A stretch of DNA of 64,000 nucleotides from Mycolicibacterium anyangense. GTDB lineage: Bacteria; Actinomycetota; Actinomycetes; Mycobacteriales; Mycobacteriaceae. The notes beneath the pieces were generated by a model. That model saw only the letters and a program-made list of their open reading frames with translations. It made no database searches and was not told where the DNA came from. The number at the start of each line of letters is the position of its first letter. Positions within the stretch are counted from its first letter, which is position 1. The stretch lies in assembly GCF_010731855.1 (NCBI RefSeq), contig NZ_AP022620.1, positions 3,906,001 to 3,970,000 of the forward strand. Direction: 5' to 3'. The translations under genes and the position numbers were made by a program. This document shows positions 17,633-25,998 of this stretch, in pieces.

Positions 17633-18268
17633 ATGCCCGCTCGTGGACGCAATCTCAACGACGTCGTCACCGGTTTCTGGACGTTGGCCGCCCCGCTCTA
17701 CGACCTGCCCGTGCTGCAACAGTGGGTCTATCAGCCGGCCCAGGACGAGGTCATCGCGGAGTTGCGCGCCCACGGAGCCCGCACAGTAGCCGATATTGCT
17801 TGCGGCACAGGCATTCTCGCTGACCGAATCCAACGCGAACTGCGACCCGAGGCGGTGTACGGGGTCGACATGTCCGACGGGATGCTCCGCGAGGCGCAGG
17901 CCCGCTCCACTGAGGTGACCTGGCTCAAGGGCCCGGCCGAAGAGCTGCCGTTCGACGATGAGGCGCTCGACGCCGTCGTCACCACCTCGGCCTTCCACTT
18001 CTTCGACCAGCCGGCCGCGCTGCGCGAATTCCACCGGGTGCTGCGCCCCGGCGGTCTGGTCGCGGTGGCCACCATCAGCCCGCCGGCCCCAGCGGTGCTG
18101 CGCAAACTGTCGGTGAGCCTGTCGAATCCGGCGCACAACCCCTCGCCGGACGAGCTGAAGGCGCTGTTCACCGACGCGGGTTTCGCGCTGACCGACCAGC
18201 ATCGCGTCCACCGTCCGCTGTGGACCAAAGCAGTCTGGGACCTCATCACGATCGGCACCAAGACTTGA
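17633..18268 (+). CDS. Class I SAM-dependent methyltransferase
   Basis: A 211-residue protein of the Methyltransf_11 type. Motif I is VADIACGTGILA, the acidic residue after strand 2 is in YGVDMSDGML, and the post-II/III region is LDAVVTTSAFHFFDQP followed by VLRPGGLVAVATIS. It should transfer a methyl group from S-adenosylmethionine to a small molecule; the substrate is unknown. It is the first of a run of small co-directional enzyme genes ending near 20.5 kb. Confidence 0.9.
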   Translation: MPARGRNLNDVVTGFWTLAAPLYDLPVLQQWVYQPAQDEVIAELRAHGARTVADIACGTGILADRIQRELRPEAVYGVDMSDGMLREAQARSTEVTWLKGPAEELPFDDEALDAVVTTSAFHFFDQPAALREFHRVLRPGGLVAVATISPPAPAVLRKLSVSLSNPAHNPSPDELKALFTDAGFALTDQHRVHRPLWTKAVWDLITIGTKT

Positions 18269-18334
18269 GCTTTGCTGCGGCGCCCCGGCCGCTATCCTCA
18301 CCGACGTCCGCCCTTCTCAACGCAGAGGAACACG

Positions 18335-18745
18335 ATGGCCATCGAGCTGCTCGCCCCCAACGTCGAAATCGGTCTGGTGACCACCAACCTGAAGCCGATG
18401 GTCGAGTTCTACGAGAACTTCCTCGGCCTGCCCTTCCAGGGCGATCTCGACTTTCCCGGCGGAACGATGAGGCGTTACGGCCTGGGTAGCAACGTGCTCA
18501 AGCTGGTCACCCTGGACGAACCGCCGGCCGCTGGGGCCGTCGCAGGCGGCGGACCGGCCGCGGCCGGCATCCGCTATTTCACGATCGTGGTGGCCAACGT
18601 GACGGCCACAGCCGAGCAGGTCAAGGCCGCCGGCTACGACGTCGCCCAGGAACTCGCCGAGTTCGCGCCGGTACCCGGCATGGGCTGGATGTTCGTGGCA
18701 GACCCGGACGGTAACTGGGTGGAGCTCGTCGGTCCGCTGGGCTGA
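18335..18745 (+). CDS. VOC-family (glyoxalase/bleomycin resistance fold) protein
   Basis: A 136-residue protein starting at ATG 18335 after CAGAGGAAC. The vicinal-oxygen-chelate fold is recognisable: MVEFYENFLGLPF in the first beta-alpha unit and GWMFVADPDGNWVELVGP at the end, where the final Glu is a usual metal ligand. It may be a lyase, isomerase or dioxygenase, and the sequence does not decide. It sits between the methyltransferase and nitrobindin genes. Confidence 0.88.
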   Translation: MAIELLAPNVEIGLVTTNLKPMVEFYENFLGLPFQGDLDFPGGTMRRYGLGSNVLKLVTLDEPPAAGAVAGGGPAAAGIRYFTIVVANVTATAEQVKAAGYDVAQELAEFAPVPGMGWMFVADPDGNWVELVGPLG

Positions 18746-18768
18746 TCCCAGGCCGTACGCTGGCCTAC

Positions 18769-19251
18769 GTGGCCGATCTGCATCCCGGTGTCGCCGTACT
18801 CGCTCCGCTACTGGGCACCTGGTCCGGTACGGGGCACGGGCAGTACCCGACGATCGAACCGTTCGACTACGGCGAGGACGTCACCTTCGGCCACACCGGC
18901 AAGCCGTTCCTGACCTACACGCAGCGCACCAAGGCCAGTGCCGACGGCCGTCCGCTGCACGCCGAGACCGGCTATCTCCGGGTGCCGTCGCCGGGCCGGA
19001 TCGAGTTCGTGATCGTGCAGCCGACCGGGGTCACCGAGGTCGACGAAGGTGTGCTCTCCGTCGACGGGTCGGGCCTGGGTATCGACGCGGAGTCCACCTC
19101 GATCGGGCTGACCGGATCGGCGAAAGAGGTTACCGCCGTGACGCGTTCAATCCGCGTCGCCGGCGACGAACTGTCCTACACGCTGCTGATGGGTGCGGTT
19201 GGTGTGCCGCTGGTCAAGCATCTGAGCGCCACGCTGCACAGGCAGCCGTGA
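18769..19251 (+). CDS. Nitrobindin-like heme-binding beta-barrel protein
   Basis: A 160-residue protein starting at GTG 18769. The family signature LLGTWSGTGHGQYPTIEPF is close to that of mycobacterial Rv2717c, as is KPFLTYTQRT. The heme proximal histidine is expected near the C-terminus (VKHLSATLHRQ). Nitrobindins bind ferric heme in a 10-stranded barrel and interact with NO or peroxynitrite. Its TGA overlaps the ATG of the next gene (GTGATG), so the two are probably translationally coupled. Confidence 0.9.
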   Translation: MADLHPGVAVLAPLLGTWSGTGHGQYPTIEPFDYGEDVTFGHTGKPFLTYTQRTKASADGRPLHAETGYLRVPSPGRIEFVIVQPTGVTEVDEGVLSVDGSGLGIDAESTSIGLTGSAKEVTAVTRSIRVAGDELSYTLLMGAVGVPLVKHLSATLHRQP

Positions 19252-20504
19252 TGGCGGCGGTCGCCCCCGAGGCCGACGGCCGGATCGCGGTCCCCGCCGA
19301 CCTCGACGCCGTCACCGACATCGGTGCCGAGGAGGACGGCGGCCTCTCCCCCGCCGCGATCGAGCGAATCTGGCAGGCGACCCGGCACTGGTATGCCGCC
19401 GGAATGCACCCGGCGATCCAGGTCTGTGTGCGCTACGACGGCGCGGTGGTACTCAACCGGGCAATCGGGCACGGCTGGGGCAACGGCCCAGCCGATCCGC
19501 CGTCTGCACAGAAGGTCCCCGTCACCGTCTCGACCCCGTTCTGCGTGTACTCGGCGGCCAAAGCCATCACCACCACCGTGGTGCACATGCTGGTCGAGCG
19601 GGGCGAGTTCTCCCTCGACGATCGGGTGGCCGACTACCTGCCCGAATACGGCCGGCACGGCAAGGACAGCACCACCATCCGGCACGTGATCACCCACAGC
19701 GCAGGAATCCCATTCGCCACCGGACCGCGGCCCAGCCTCAAGCGGATGAACGACAGCGAGTACACCCGCGCAAAGCTGGCCGAGTTCAAGCCGATCCACA
19801 AACCCGGTTTGATGCACATCTATCACGGGCTGACCTGGGGACCGCTGGTGCGCGAAATCGTCTCGGCGGCGACCGGACGCGGAATTCGCGAGATCCTGGC
19901 CACCGAGATTCTGGACCCGCTGGGCTTCCGGTGGACCAATTACGGCGTCGCGGAAGGCGATGTTCCCCTAGTAGCGCCGAGCCACGTGACCGGCAAGCCG
20001 CTGCCGGCACCGATGGCGGCAGCGTTTCGCAAAGCCGTCGGCGGCACCATGGCGCAGATCATCCCGTTCTCGAACACGCCGCTGTTCCTCACCGGGGTGA
20101 TCCCGTCGTCGAGCACCGTGTCGACCGCCGACGAGCTGTCCCGGTTCGCCGAAATACTGCGCCGCGGCGGCGAACTCGACGGCGTGCGCGTCCTGTCACC
20201 GGAGACGCTGCGCGGTGCGGTCACCGAGGCGCGGCGGCTGCGGCCGGATGTAGCGACGGGCTTGACTCCGCTGCGCTGGGGCACCGGCTACATGCTGGGG
20301 TCGAAGCGGTTCGGGCCGTTCGGCCGGGACGCGCCGGCCGCCTTCGGCCACACCGGCCTGACCAACGTGGCCATCTGGGCGGACCCCGAGCGCCGGATCT
20401 CGGTCGGGGTGATCAGCAGTGGCAAGCCCGGTTGGCATCGCGAGGCCGGACGCTACACCGCACTGCTGGACCGGATCGCCGCCGAGATTCCCGGCGGCAG
20501 GTGA
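19251..20504 (+). CDS. Serine hydrolase of the class C beta-lactamase/esterase family
   Basis: A 417-residue protein. The nucleophile motif SxxK is in VYSAAKAITT, the second motif is likely IYHGLTWG (in place of the lactamase YxN), and an HTG-like motif (GHTGLTNVAIW) lies near the C-terminus. No signal peptide is seen, so an intracellular esterase or D-aminopeptidase-like role is more likely than antibiotic resistance. A GTG directly precedes the ATG and either could initiate. It overlaps the nitrobindin-like gene. Confidence 0.9.
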   Translation: MAAVAPEADGRIAVPADLDAVTDIGAEEDGGLSPAAIERIWQATRHWYAAGMHPAIQVCVRYDGAVVLNRAIGHGWGNGPADPPSAQKVPVTVSTPFCVYSAAKAITTTVVHMLVERGEFSLDDRVADYLPEYGRHGKDSTTIRHVITHSAGIPFATGPRPSLKRMNDSEYTRAKLAEFKPIHKPGLMHIYHGLTWGPLVREIVSAATGRGIREILATEILDPLGFRWTNYGVAEGDVPLVAPSHVTGKPLPAPMAAAFRKAVGGTMAQIIPFSNTPLFLTGVIPSSSTVSTADELSRFAEILRRGGELDGVRVLSPETLRGAVTEARRLRPDVATGLTPLRWGTGYMLGSKRFGPFGRDAPAAFGHTGLTNVAIWADPERRISVGVISSGKPGWHREAGRYTALLDRIAAEIPGGR

Positions 20505-20541
20505 ATTGTGGGCTTACGTTCCCCGGACTACCGTTGCGGCC

Positions 20542-20673
20542 ATGGGTGATTCGCTGCTGCAACAGCAACTCGACGAGGTGCGCGCCCTGCTGCTGCGTAC
20601 CCGGGAGTTGTTCGGTGCGCACCCGGTTGCCCCGCCGGAGATCATCCCGCCCGATCCGGAGACTCCGAACTAG
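20542..20673 (+). CDS. Small hypothetical protein, 43 residues
   Basis: A short ORF starting at ATG 20542 with a heptad-like N-terminus (MGDSLLQQQLDEVRALLLR) and a proline-rich tail. It lies 37 bp after the beta-lactamase-like gene, and its 3' end overlaps the end of the convergent marR gene by 32 bp. The amphipathic start and strong GC3 bias favour a real gene, but it is short and no family was recognised. Confidence 0.45.
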   Translation: MGDSLLQQQLDEVRALLLRTRELFGAHPVAPPEIIPPDPETPN

Positions 20674-21103
20674 TCCCAGCCTTGTAGAGCAGCCGCTTGA
20701 GTTCGCCCACTTCCGCCGGGCTGAGGGCGTCCAGCAGGTGGCGGTCGGCCACCGCGGCCGCGTCCAGACCTTTCTTCAGCAGCGTCTTGCCCTGCCGTGT
20801 GAGCTGAGCGGGCAGGGTTCGGCGGGCCTCGACGGTCGGCCGCGACACCGCTCCGAGCTCCTCGAGCCGGTTGAGTACCTGATTCATCGCCTGCGCCGAG
20901 ACGTTGGTCGCCCGAGCCAGATCGGCACTGGTGAGCCCGGGGTTCGCCGCGAGTAGGCGTAGACAGACCAGTTCGGGCAGGCTGATCCCGAGTTCCCGCA
21001 GTCCGGCGTTCACGCCGGGACGCATGACCGCCACCACCCGGTGCAGCAGATAGCCGATCGGCGCGTCTGCACCGTCGAATTCGGTCTGGCTCATGTCACC
21101 CAT
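20642..21103 (-). CDS. MarR-family transcriptional regulator
   Basis: A 153-residue winged-helix protein. The recognition region is TSADLARATNVSAQAMNQVLNRLEELGAV, followed by a wing (PTVEARRTLPAQLTRQG). MSQTE, three codons in, is an alternative start. It is divergent from the 21264 gene, and two identical palindromic sites lie between them, so it most likely represses both genes. Confidence 0.92.
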   Translation of the reverse strand: MGDMSQTEFDGADAPIGYLLHRVVAVMRPGVNAGLRELGISLPELVCLRLLAANPGLTSADLARATNVSAQAMNQVLNRLEELGAVSRPTVEARRTLPAQLTRQGKTLLKKGLDAAAVADRHLLDALSPAEVGELKRLLYKAGTSSESPDRAG

Positions 21104-21162
21104 GCTGACATCGCCTCCCTCCGATACGGACGCCGACCAGCCGATCTGGTTCGCACACCCGA

Positions 21163-21214
21163 ATGTATCAAGTTACTTGACACTATCCGCGCCCCGCATG
21201 TATCAAGTTACTTG
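21163..21214. promoter_or_regulatory. Twin MarR operator sites
   Basis: The 17-bp unit ATGTATCAAGTTACTTG occurs twice, at 21163-21179 and 21198-21214, exactly 35 bp apart. The core CAAGTTACTTG is a palindrome around a central T. Both copies lie in the divergent promoter region of marR and the 21264 gene, the expected position for a MarR dimer target. Confidence 0.78.
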
Positions 21215-21263
21215 TCACTCAAAGTCGCTGGCTCGCAACGACGTCACCCCGAGGAGATCGCAC

Positions 21264-21866
21264 ATGTTCCCTGGACCCTTCCGGCAAGACTTCGGCCCAT
21301 CGGAGGCGATCGCCTCGCCGTCGTGGCCACTCCCGCTGGGCGAACCCGGCTGGGCCGGGCCCCTGGTCGGGTCAGCCGGGCCGGGCTTCGGCGCCTCCGT
21401 AGCGCCCGCACCACAGCAGGCGATCGTTCGGCGCGCCACCGTGGTGGCCGCACTCCTGCTCGAAGCGCCTGCGACGGCGGCCGAGATCGTCGCGCGGGTC
21501 ACCGCTGCCACCGGCGGCGCGATGTCACCACCGGTGGCGAATGCCGAACTGACCTTGGGATTCATGGCCGGGCGGGGACTGGTCACCATCGTCGACGGGA
21601 CGGCGAGCGTGACCGAGCTTGGCCGAAACATCCTGGCCTGGCACGGCGTCAACGCCGACACCGCGCGCGCGATCCTGGGCAGGTTCGCCCAACTGGGCGA
21701 CGTGATCCAGATCCGCAAGGAACTACTGCAGACGGCCAGCCTGGGCAAGACCATCACCACGTCGGGAACGGCGGAACAGAAGGCCGTGCTGGCCGAAGCG
21801 AAGGCCGCCATCCTGGCTTCCGTCGTCGAGGCCAAGAAGTCGCTGCACGCGGCGCTGAGTACCTAG
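21264..21866 (+). CDS. PadR-like winged-helix protein, function unknown
   Basis: A 200-residue protein starting at ATG 21264 after GAGGAGAT. The first ~55 residues are rich in Gly and Pro (GEPGWAGPLVGSAGPGFG), and the remainder looks like a winged helix (ATVVAALLLEAPATAAEIVARV, ELGRNILAW) with a helical tail. PadR-type proteins with Gly/Pro-rich N-termini are common in actinobacteria. It is divergent from marR and shares the twin operators. Whether it binds DNA or acts with the MarR protein is unknown. Confidence 0.65.
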   Translation: MFPGPFRQDFGPSEAIASPSWPLPLGEPGWAGPLVGSAGPGFGASVAPAPQQAIVRRATVVAALLLEAPATAAEIVARVTAATGGAMSPPVANAELTLGFMAGRGLVTIVDGTASVTELGRNILAWHGVNADTARAILGRFAQLGDVIQIRKELLQTASLGKTITTSGTAEQKAVLAEAKAAILASVVEAKKSLHAALST

Positions 21867-21880
21867 CTCGCGTATGCGCG

Positions 21881-22183
21881 CTATTCGGAAGCCGACAGCC
21901 GGTGTTCCTGCAACACCGCGACTGCTTCCCGGAGATCGCGTTCGCCGGGCACATCAGCGGACGGGGTGTGCCCGGCGGCGACGATCTCGGCCCGCACCTC
22001 CATCAGCGCCTTCAGGTACGACACATCGGCGGTCAGCAGGATTGCCTCGGCCAGCGACGTCGCGTCGGCGTCCAGCGCGGCTTCGGCCAACGTCACGCTG
22101 TGCAAGTAGCCACCCCGGCACGAGCGGAACAGCACGTGCCCGCTGGGATGCACGGCGTCGAACGCCGGATCGGGTTCGGTCAT
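21881..22183 (-). CDS. Rv0028-like conserved hypothetical protein
   Basis: A 100-residue protein, the last gene of the Rv0023-Rv0028-like operon. Size and position match M. tuberculosis Rv0028. The sequence is acidic and helical after a short beta segment (GHVLFRSCRGGYLHSV). It resembles small mycobacterial proteins found next to type VII secretion substrates. Its ATG overlaps the TGA of the upstream EspC-like gene by 4 bp (ATGA), indicating translational coupling and possibly a partner or chaperone role. Confidence 0.75.
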   Translation of the reverse strand: MTEPDPAFDAVHPSGHVLFRSCRGGYLHSVTLAEAALDADATSLAEAILLTADVSYLKALMEVRAEIVAAGHTPSADVPGERDLREAVAVLQEHRLSASE

Positions 22184-22497
22184 GGACTGCCATCGACGAT
22201 GCGGTTGAGCTCTGCGGCACCCGCGCTGTCCTGCAACTCCCAGGTGTCAGCGGCGTAGCGCAGGTTGTCGGCCAGCTCCGCGTGGGCCTGCGACTGCTGC
22301 TCATAGCAGGTGCGCCGGTGGTCGAGCAGCTCCCGGCCGACGTCGCGGAGGTCGGCGAAGATCGGCCCGAGAGACTCCAGGCTGGCCAGGATGTCGGCAT
22401 GGCTGGCCGGCGCCTGGCTGAGCTGTTCGGCGGTCTCCTGATGGTGACGGGCCGCCCGGCGCAGCTCGTCGGGCACCACGTGGATGCGCTCTGCCAT
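22180..22497 (-). CDS. EspC/DUF2580-like type VII secretion-associated protein (Rv0027-like)
   Basis: A 105-residue helical protein, the same length as M. tuberculosis Rv0027. It has the DUF2580/EspC layout: MAERIHVVPDELRRAARHHQ at the start, a WELQDSAG-like segment near the end, and long amphipathic helices between. Proteins of this kind are ESX-linked secreted factors. A strong AGGAG site precedes the ATG. It follows the Rv0026-like gene by 13 bp. Confidence 0.82.
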   Translation of the reverse strand: MAERIHVVPDELRRAARHHQETAEQLSQAPASHADILASLESLGPIFADLRDVGRELLDHRRTCYEQQSQAHAELADNLRYAADTWELQDSAGAAELNRIVDGSP

Positions 22498-22510
22498 GAG
22501 ATTTCTCCTA

Positions 22511-23917
22511 TCAGGACGGGCCGGCCGTCACCGCGGGCCGGGTCGGCGTCGGACGGTCCGGCGTCGTGGGTGGGGCGGCTGGGCCCGGCTCCGGCGGATG
22601 CTCCCACCCTAGAAAGCTCGGGCCGGTCACGCTCGCAATGGGTTCGATTCTGTTGTTGAAGACGGCCTTGCCGTTGCCCAGTGCAATGGCGTGCCGGTCG
22701 GTCAACATGCCGATGTCGCCGGGCTGCAGGCGGGTGGCATCGACCGGGTTGGCCACCGCGGTGCCCGCCGGTGGGATCGTGATGCCCTGGGCCTTGAACG
22801 CCTCAGGGATCGGGGTGCCGGCCACCGCGGCGGTGATGACGGCGGCCAGCCGCGGCGTGGGCGCGGTGATGGTCTGCCCATCGGGCAGCTGCACGAGCGT
22901 GGTGCCCTCGTCGGCCGCCGCGGGTGGGGTGTCGGCGTCATCGGCGGCCTCGTCGGCGGCGGGGTCATCGACGGATTCGGGATCGGTCTCGAGGTCGGCC
23001 GGCTCCTCCGGCTGCAGATCGTGTGTCGTGGGGCTGTCCTGCGGGCTGCGCAGCCCAGCGGTGAGGGCTTCCGGCAACGACAGCGGGCCCGCGGGAGACG
23101 CAGGCGGAAGGCCGCCGCCCCCGAAGGCCGGCATGGCCGGTATCGACGGCGGCATCGGAGCCGCCACCGGCGCGGGTGCCGGCGGCGCAGTCTGATCTGC
23201 CGGGCCGGGATCGGTGCCCAGTAGCGGATCGAGGAGCGGGTCGCCGAGCGGATCGGCCGGGGCCGGTCCGGGCGCGGGTGGATCAGCAGGCCTGGGCTCC
23301 GCACTTACTGGCGCCGCGGGTTTTTCGGGCGGTTGGGACTCGGGATCGGAATCCGGGCCGGATTCGGTGGCCGGGGTGGCAGCCGAGTACAGCGACGCCA
23401 ACGCAGCCGCCAGCGCTGCCTTGGAGGTGGCGTCGAGTCCTGCGGTTTCGACGACCGTTCTGATGTCGCGGAGTTTGTCGATGAGGTAGCGCTGGAACGC
23501 CCGCGCTCCGGCCGGGGTGTCGAGATCGGTGCGGGTGGTGACGGCGGCCTCGATCTGGTCCTGCAGGGCGTCGAGCGTCTCCCGGCTGGCAGCATGCGTG
23601 GAGTGCGCATTGAGCACCGCGGTGATGACCTGCAGGTCAACTTTCGCACTCAGCGAATTCTGTTGGGCCAGTGATGTTTCCGCAGTACGGATCGCCTCCG
23701 CGGCGCTGCCTTCCTGAGGCTGGGCGACCGCGCCGAACACCTCGGTATGCGCGGCGCGGATCTTGGCCAGGACGGCGTCGACGGCAGCCGTCCCGCTGAG
23801 CGGATTGGTGGCAACCGCGAGGTCATCGCCGGAAAGACCGGCCATCCAGGCGTCGGGATTGCCGGCGGCCGCTCGGACCCGCGCTATTGCGTCGAGCAGA
23901 TCGTGGTAGCTCGCCAC
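22511..23917 (-). CDS. Rv0026-like DUF4226 protein with Pro-rich linker
   Basis: A 468-residue protein starting at GTG 23917. Residues ~1-170 are helical and DUF4226-like (MASYHDLLDAIARVRAAAG). A long Pro/Ala/Asp-rich linker follows (~175-350). The C-terminal ~110 residues form a compact domain (LVQLPDGQTITAPTPRLAAV, TRLQPGDIGMLTDRHAIALG). Order and length match M. tuberculosis Rv0026. The low-complexity linker suggests a surface or secretion-associated protein, but no signal peptide is present. Confidence 0.8.
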   Translation of the reverse strand: MASYHDLLDAIARVRAAAGNPDAWMAGLSGDDLAVATNPLSGTAAVDAVLAKIRAAHTEVFGAVAQPQEGSAAEAIRTAETSLAQQNSLSAKVDLQVITAVLNAHSTHAASRETLDALQDQIEAAVTTRTDLDTPAGARAFQRYLIDKLRDIRTVVETAGLDATSKAALAAALASLYSAATPATESGPDSDPESQPPEKPAAPVSAEPRPADPPAPGPAPADPLGDPLLDPLLGTDPGPADQTAPPAPAPVAAPMPPSIPAMPAFGGGGLPPASPAGPLSLPEALTAGLRSPQDSPTTHDLQPEEPADLETDPESVDDPAADEAADDADTPPAAADEGTTLVQLPDGQTITAPTPRLAAVITAAVAGTPIPEAFKAQGITIPPAGTAVANPVDATRLQPGDIGMLTDRHAIALGNGKAVFNNRIEPIASVTGPSFLGWEHPPEPGPAAPPTTPDRPTPTRPAVTAGPS

Positions 23918-23968
23918 CGGTCACCTTTCATGCCGGCGACTGTATCCAGGGCCGGATGGGGTGACAAT

Positions 23969-24313
23969 TCACCCTTGGTAGTGGTGCCGAAGTCCTTGTA
24001 GCGCAGCGGTCTTGGCCTGTGCATCGGCCTTCACGGCCGTCACCAGATCCACCAGTTCGCGATTCTTGTCCAGCAGCAGACGGGCCACCTCACGGCCCTG
24101 CGCGGGGGTATCCCCGGCGTACTGGGCGACGGCCGCGTCGATCTCGGATTGGATCGCCTCGATGCGGCGGATGGCGTCGGTGGCTGAGGTGTAGGCGGCC
24201 GAGATCATTCCGGCGAGTTGGGCGTCGGCCTCGGCGAGCTCGCGGTCGCGGGCGGCGAGCGCCGCGCGGGCAGAATCGAGGGCCTCCCCGGACTGTCCGC
24301 TGTTGCCTGCCAT
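23969..24313 (-). CDS. Rv0025-like DUF4226 helical protein
   Basis: A 114-residue, almost entirely helical protein (ARAALAARDRELAEADAQL, RRIEAIQSEIDAAVAQY) with likely coiled-coil character. Position and size match M. tuberculosis Rv0025. It lies between the NlpC/P60-like and Rv0026-like genes of the same operon and shares the DUF4226-type helical pattern with the latter. No catalytic motif was seen. Confidence 0.78.
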   Translation of the reverse strand: MAGNSGQSGEALDSARAALAARDRELAEADAQLAGMISAAYTSATDAIRRIEAIQSEIDAAVAQYAGDTPAQGREVARLLLDKNRELVDLVTAVKADAQAKTAALQGLRHHYQG

Positions 24314-24349
24314 GGCTCGACGGTACTCAGGCGGTTTTCGCCGGACAAC

Positions 24350-25132
24350 TCACCAGACCGGCCGGCGGATCGCCACGTACTGACCCAGCGGGCTGATCCG
24401 TACTGTCGCCCCGGCGTGCGGCGCCTCGACGACGAGGTTGTTGCCGATGGCCAGCTGGACATGGCCGGTGTGCGGGAACACCAGATCACCGGGCCGGACC
24501 TGGGAGCGGGCCACCGGCAGACCGTCGTTGATCTGGTCATAGGTGGTGCGGTCCAGGTGCACCCCGGCCTGGGCGTACGCCCACTTGACCAATCCCGAGC
24601 AGTCGAAGCTGTCCGGGCCCGTCGCACCCCACACGTAGGGGCAGCCGAGGCGGGAGAGGGCGGCGCGCACCGCCTGCCCGGCCCGCGAGTTGGGCAACGG
24701 CAACCGGCGGCGCCGCATGCGGTAGCGCAGAGCGCGCAGGAGCGCGAGCCGCCTGCGCGCGCGACGCCGGGCGCCGAGTACGTGGTCATGTTGCGCTCGA
24801 AGTCGGGCTGCCCTGCGGCGCAGTAGTTCTCGCTGTGCGACCGGATTATCCGGGGCCGTGTCGGCATCTGCGCGCGCCGCCTCGACGACGGCCCTGGTCT
24901 GGTGGTGCGCGTCCCGGTGGTCGCGGGCCGCGCCGGCCAGGACCGCCGCCAGCTCCGCGTCCACGGTGCGGGTCCGCACCAACTCGGCGCGATGCCCATC
25001 GGCCGCGGCCCGGTAGGCGCTCGGCACCGCATCGAACGCGGGAGACGCCGGTGGTTCGGACGGCAGCGAGACCGCCGCGGGAGTCCCGGCGAACAGGCCG
25101 TGGGCACGAACGAGGAGGTCGACGTCGGTCAC
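24350..25132 (-). CDS. NlpC/P60-domain protein (Rv0024-like)
   Basis: A 260-residue protein. The N-terminal ~140 residues are helical. The C-terminal domain is a peptidoglycan endopeptidase of the NlpC/P60 type: catalytic Cys in DSFDCSGLVKWAYAQAG and His in HTGHVQLAIGNN. GTG 25132 is chosen because it overlaps the upstream regulator stop by 4 bp (GTGA) and follows GAGGGACA. No Sec signal is present, so export would need another route, possibly the ESX pathway implied by its neighbours. Confidence 0.86.
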   Translation of the reverse strand: MTDVDLLVRAHGLFAGTPAAVSLPSEPPASPAFDAVPSAYRAAADGHRAELVRTRTVDAELAAVLAGAARDHRDAHHQTRAVVEAARADADTAPDNPVAQRELLRRRAARLRAQHDHVLGARRRARRRLALLRALRYRMRRRRLPLPNSRAGQAVRAALSRLGCPYVWGATGPDSFDCSGLVKWAYAQAGVHLDRTTYDQINDGLPVARSQVRPGDLVFPHTGHVQLAIGNNLVVEAPHAGATVRISPLGQYVAIRRPVW

Positions 25133-25869
25133 CACTGTCCCTCCGCGAATGCCCGCACCCGAGGCAACGCCCCCGGTGGGATGGCACCTCGATTGCGGAT
25201 GTCCCACAGTTGTTCGGTGCTGACACCCAGCAGCGCGGCGATGACGGACTCGGGCAGACCGGACCGGGCGCAGGCCTGGTCGAAGCGGGTCGCGATGGCG
25301 CCCGGCATGCGTTGCAGCAATCCGGTGCGGATCTTCTCGAGGGCCTTGAGGTGGGTCATCAGCCGGTCGGCGGATTCAGCGCCGGCGTTGACCGCGACCC
25401 GCCAGGAGTTGGCCGCCAGCATCTCCGCCTTCACGCATTGAGCGATCACGGACAGAATATACGTCTCGTATTCGTTTGACGTCTCCGCTGGCAGTCTGGC
25501 TATCAACGAGTGCAGCGATTCGAGGTGCGCTTCGGCGTGGGCTTCGAGGACTTCAGTGTCGCTGTGGCGGTTCACCACGATCTCCGGAGCCGTCCGCGGC
25601 TGGACGGTCGGGGCCGCTGGGGCCGCCAACAGTTGGCTGAGTTCGGCCTCGGCATCGTCGGCCATGACGAGCCGTGAGTAGGTGCCGGCGGGCAGTCCCA
25701 GCCCGTTTTCCACCTTCTGAACTGTGCCTTTGTGAGGCTTGCGGGCGCCGCGCTCGAGGAAGCTTAGCCCCATGATGCTCACTCCGGTTTCACCGGCCAG
25801 GTCGGCCAGCGACCACCCGCGGGACTCTCTGAGCGCTCGAATGGCCGCACCCGCTGCCTCTCGGCTCAC
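25129..25869 (-). CDS. XRE-family regulator (Rv0023-like)
   Basis: A 246-residue protein starting at GTG 25869 (VSREAAGAAIRALRESRGWS), the start used by the M. tuberculosis Rv0023 homologue. The helix-turn-helix is SLADLAGETGVSIMGLSFLERG. The long C-terminal region contains the conserved block ETSNEYETYILSVIAQCVKA. It is the first gene of the operon and is divergent from whiB5 across a region with repeated TATACG motifs, which it may bind. Confidence 0.88.
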   Translation of the reverse strand: MSREAAGAAIRALRESRGWSLADLAGETGVSIMGLSFLERGARKPHKGTVQKVENGLGLPAGTYSRLVMADDAEAELSQLLAAPAAPTVQPRTAPEIVVNRHSDTEVLEAHAEAHLESLHSLIARLPAETSNEYETYILSVIAQCVKAEMLAANSWRVAVNAGAESADRLMTHLKALEKIRTGLLQRMPGAIATRFDQACARSGLPESVIAALLGVSTEQLWDIRNRGAIPPGALPRVRAFAEGQW

Positions 25870-25885
25870 CGACGGGCTCCAGCCA

Positions 25886-25965
25886 TATACGGATCGTACA
25901 CAGCCATCATCGGATATACGTTTTGATCGACGTTTTTGTTGCGTTGCCACGCCAGGTCGTATACG
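25886..25965. promoter_or_regulatory. Divergent whiB5 / Rv0023-like promoter with repeated TATACG motifs
   Basis: TATACG occurs at 25886, 25915 and 25960. The third is part of the perfect palindrome CGTATACG (25958-25965), and the first continues into the palindrome TACGGATCGTA. The motifs resemble -10 boxes but their palindromic form also suits a binding site for the adjacent XRE protein or WhiB5. No binding data can be inferred from sequence alone. Confidence 0.5.
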
Positions 25966-25998
25966 GTTCCGTCATCGAATCTCGACAAGGAGGCCGCA

